DNA from: Asterionellopsis glacialis
Lineage: Eukaryota > Bacillariophyta > Plagiogrammaphyceae > Rhaphoneidales > Asterionellopsidaceae
DNA: 30,627 nt
Direction: 5' to 3'
Assembly: GCA_014885115.2 (NCBI GenBank)
Contig: WKLE02003130.1
Location: forward strand, 1-30,627
The position numbers and the translations under genes are program-made. Each line of letters begins with the position of its first letter. The first letter of the stretch is position 1. Below are positions 28,658-30,627 of the stretch, piece after piece. The notes beneath the pieces were generated by a model. It saw only the letters and a program-made list of their open reading frames with translations, had not been told where the DNA came from and made no database searches.

Positions 28658-30153
28658 TCAGGCTAGCCCCACTTTTCTGCAGCTTGGTGGCATCAGCACT
28701 TGATCGATTAGATCCGATGGCACAAGCTCGAAGATTTCCTCCAAACCAGGTGGGTAATGATCTTTCTCCCATAACTTCCATTCATTTGTGCAGCATATGA
28801 TTGGCACATTCGATTGTTTACAAATACTCGCAAGTGATGCAGTACCCACTTTGTTAACCAAACCCTTATTGTTCGGTAGTACACAGTCAGCTCCCACTAG
28901 CACCAGATTGATTTCAGCTTGCTGTATTTGTTGTTTGAACTCCTCGTCTGGAAGCCAACTTGCACCTAAATCAGAAGCCATTAACTCTCCCTCGTCACCT
29001 GGGGTGCTTTGACTACAGACCACATTCACCTGTGATGCTTGATCCTGCGCCTGTAAGAAACGCCGAAGTATTGACTTCGCAATTGACCTTGAGAAGGTTC
29101 CAATCACAAAAGTTTGCTTAGAATCTGTAGACTTTGACTGCCACTCAGAGTACAATTTCTTAATGGTTTCAATTCCCAGCTCGACACATTTTTCTGTCTC
29201 TTTGTCAAAGGAACGGAGCAAATCACCCCCCACCCTTTTGATAGCTTCACCAAGTTGAACCCGTCGATGAAACTCATTCATCGCATTAACAATTGGTATC
29301 ATACTTGGCCTGAGAATAGCAATAGAATTTGCTATACTGGGATTTGCATTGTCTTCATCACTTCCATCAGCAGCATTGACCGCAACTGTATGGGCAGTAG
29401 CTAGCTTCACAGCTTCACGAGCAAGGTATCCAGCACCGTTTACTCTGTCTTGCTCCCATTTTCGTATTTCAGGTGGTAGCTATGCAGTTCATAGACGAGA
29501 GGGTCACAATACTTAGACACTGCTGTGAGATGAGCATTTACCAAAAGATTAGAATTGAAGGGGCTCACCTTTAAATAGGAACCAGAAGTGGCATGATGAA
29601 ATGCAAGTTTCAGCGAAGGCACACATGGTTCTGTCATTGTCAAAAACTGAGTGTTGATATCAATGAACTGCATTTGATCATGCTCTGTCCCCTTCATTTG
29701 CAAGTTTGACCATATAGATGATGCACTATCACTATTTGCTGTTGGCAGTGTTAAAGCAAATGGATAGACTCGTATCACGCCTCCGCCAAAGGCACCTTTC
29801 GAACGACTAGTTGGTACATCAACGTGTAACCCTTCTTTGATACAACTGCGCAATCCTATATTTCTCGTGTCACCACTGCCGTCATCATCGTGCTGGAATT
29901 TTTCGAATAGCTCCCCAAGATTTGTCTTCTCTTGAAGCTCTCTCACTGCAGCCTCGAATGGGTTACCATCGTCTTCCTCCATGCTGCCACTAATGCCCGC
30001 CCAGTGCAAAGGGAAGGTTGGCATCGTTGCACAACGACGAAAGAGTGCCACTTCATACTGCTGTTGTTGTGTAGTCGTAGTCGGTGGAGGAGGACTTTTG
30101 ATCGGGCGAAGGATGAAGACGCTGACTACTCTTTTGATTGATAGACTCTCCAT
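28658..30153 (-). CDS. Nudix and eIF2B/ribose-1,5-bisphosphate isomerase-like fusion protein
   Basis: Two exons, 29569-30153 and 28658-29479. The 89-nt intron (GTGAGC...GCATAG) is phase 0 and yields 468 residues; unspliced, the first frame would end at 29440. The N-terminal half is Nudix-like: VVSVFILRP, a YEVALFRR strand, FPLHWAGISGSMEE and FEAAVRELQEKTNL. The Nudix box is imperfect: Lys76 and Asn78 stand where the REUxEExGU signature has Glu and Gly, and the upstream Glu is not evident. The C-terminal half (about 196-468) is of the eIF2B-alpha/beta/delta, MtnA and R15P-isomerase fold: NGAGYLAREAVKLA, FVIGTFSRSIAKSIL, CSQSTPGDEG, VLVGADCVLPNNKGLVNKVG and VPIICCTNEWKLW. Asp393 sits in the GAD motif used by the isomerases, but the usual catalytic Cys position (THC-like) is Phe-Ser. 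A sugar-phosphate or nucleotide-related role is inferred; it is not a canonical eIF2B subunit. Confidence 0.82.
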
Positions 30154-30627
30154 CGTTGATGAATTATTTCCATTTGTAATCTGGAATCTGGGGGATATAT
30201 TATTCTCAATAGCAATGCTTGCTTACCTTATGCTTTTATCTGCTTTTATGTCGAATCTGAACACACTTGGCAATGCAAAATCACGTAGGTAGAAGGTAGG
30301 TACCGTGCATCAGCATACCCTTCTCGCCCACAGGCAAGAGTCGTCAAAAAAACACTTACACATGCCCGCCTTGAACAAGCTGTTCGATCCAAGCCTGCAG
30401 ACAGCCCCCAGTGCCGTATGAGTGGCCTCTCGGTATGCTATGTAGAGAACCGTGAGGCCAGTCATGTGCATCTTACATATCAGTGATGGAAAAGTCGCAG
30501 ACATACAGGGGGGGGGGCATGTGTAAATGTTCTACATGAACAATTGCCTAGGAGTCTCCCGACGATCAGTTACAGAGATTGGCGACAAAAAAGCCGGACA
30601 GACGCACTATTGCCCTTTCCTGTTCAC
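30154..30627. other. Right-end flank
   Basis: Upstream region of the Nudix fusion gene. No gene or RNA could be supported. It has a run of ten G at 30508-30517. A gene beyond the window edge cannot be judged. Confidence 0.5.

Noticed and set aside
29523..29568. A 46-nt intron (GTGAGC...TCACAG) in the Nudix fusion gene
   Set aside because: It leads into a frame that stops within about 20 codons. The 89-nt alternative ending at 29480 joins the two conserved frames.
30360..30440. A tRNA-like B-box word (GTTCGATCC) near 30380
   Set aside because: No A box, acceptor stem or cloverleaf could be formed around it.

Overview
This window is nuclear DNA from a photosynthetic stramenopile, most likely a diatom. 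Genes carry short GT-AG introns of about 90-170 nt. A NifU-domain protein begins with a signal peptide that ends in an Ala-Asn-Ala/Phe site, the ASAFAP-type plastid-import motif of secondary red-lineage algae. Gag and integrase remnants resemble diatom LTR retrotransposons. The DNA is AT-rich, with low-complexity Asp/Asn/Ser/Gln tracts in proteins and long intergenic spacers. I cannot name the species.

Layout. 1-2200: decayed repeats, with an HMG-box remnant and a gag-like remnant on the minus strand. 2201-3943 (-): a three-exon MFSD5/MOT2-type transporter, with a nested fold-back sequence about 190 bp upstream of its start. 4250-8128: transposon territory, with a broken DDE-like transposase (6009-7057), then a fold-back element (7213-8128) that has ~270-nt inverted arms and nine internal hairpin units. 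8361-10646 (+): Ku80. 10920-15400: an N-rich broken ORF, gag and integrase remnants, a 41-N assembly gap and a GTACC-rich palindromic tract. 16411-20681 (+): the Sin3 corepressor in three exons. 21856-22748 (-): plastid-type NFU scaffold. 23365-24057 (+): a secretory-pathway protein of unknown function, divergent from NFU. 24362-25114 (-): a cysteine-rich single-pass membrane protein. 26360-27118 (-): a PINX1/Pxr1-like G-patch protein. 28658-30153 (-): a Nudix plus eIF2B/ribose-bisphosphate-isomerase-like fusion.

The genes do not form one pathway. They are ordinary dispersed eukaryotic genes for transport, DNA end joining, chromatin repression, Fe-S assembly, ribosome/telomere functions and nucleotide metabolism. 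The most unusual structures are the fold-back element with its hairpin array directly upstream of Ku80, the GTACC tract at 14770-15400, the Nudix/eIF2B fusion with substituted catalytic positions, and the membrane protein with the same Cys motif on both sides of its membrane segment. I found no convincing tRNA, rRNA or CRISPR array. All function calls come from reading motifs by eye; no database search was run.
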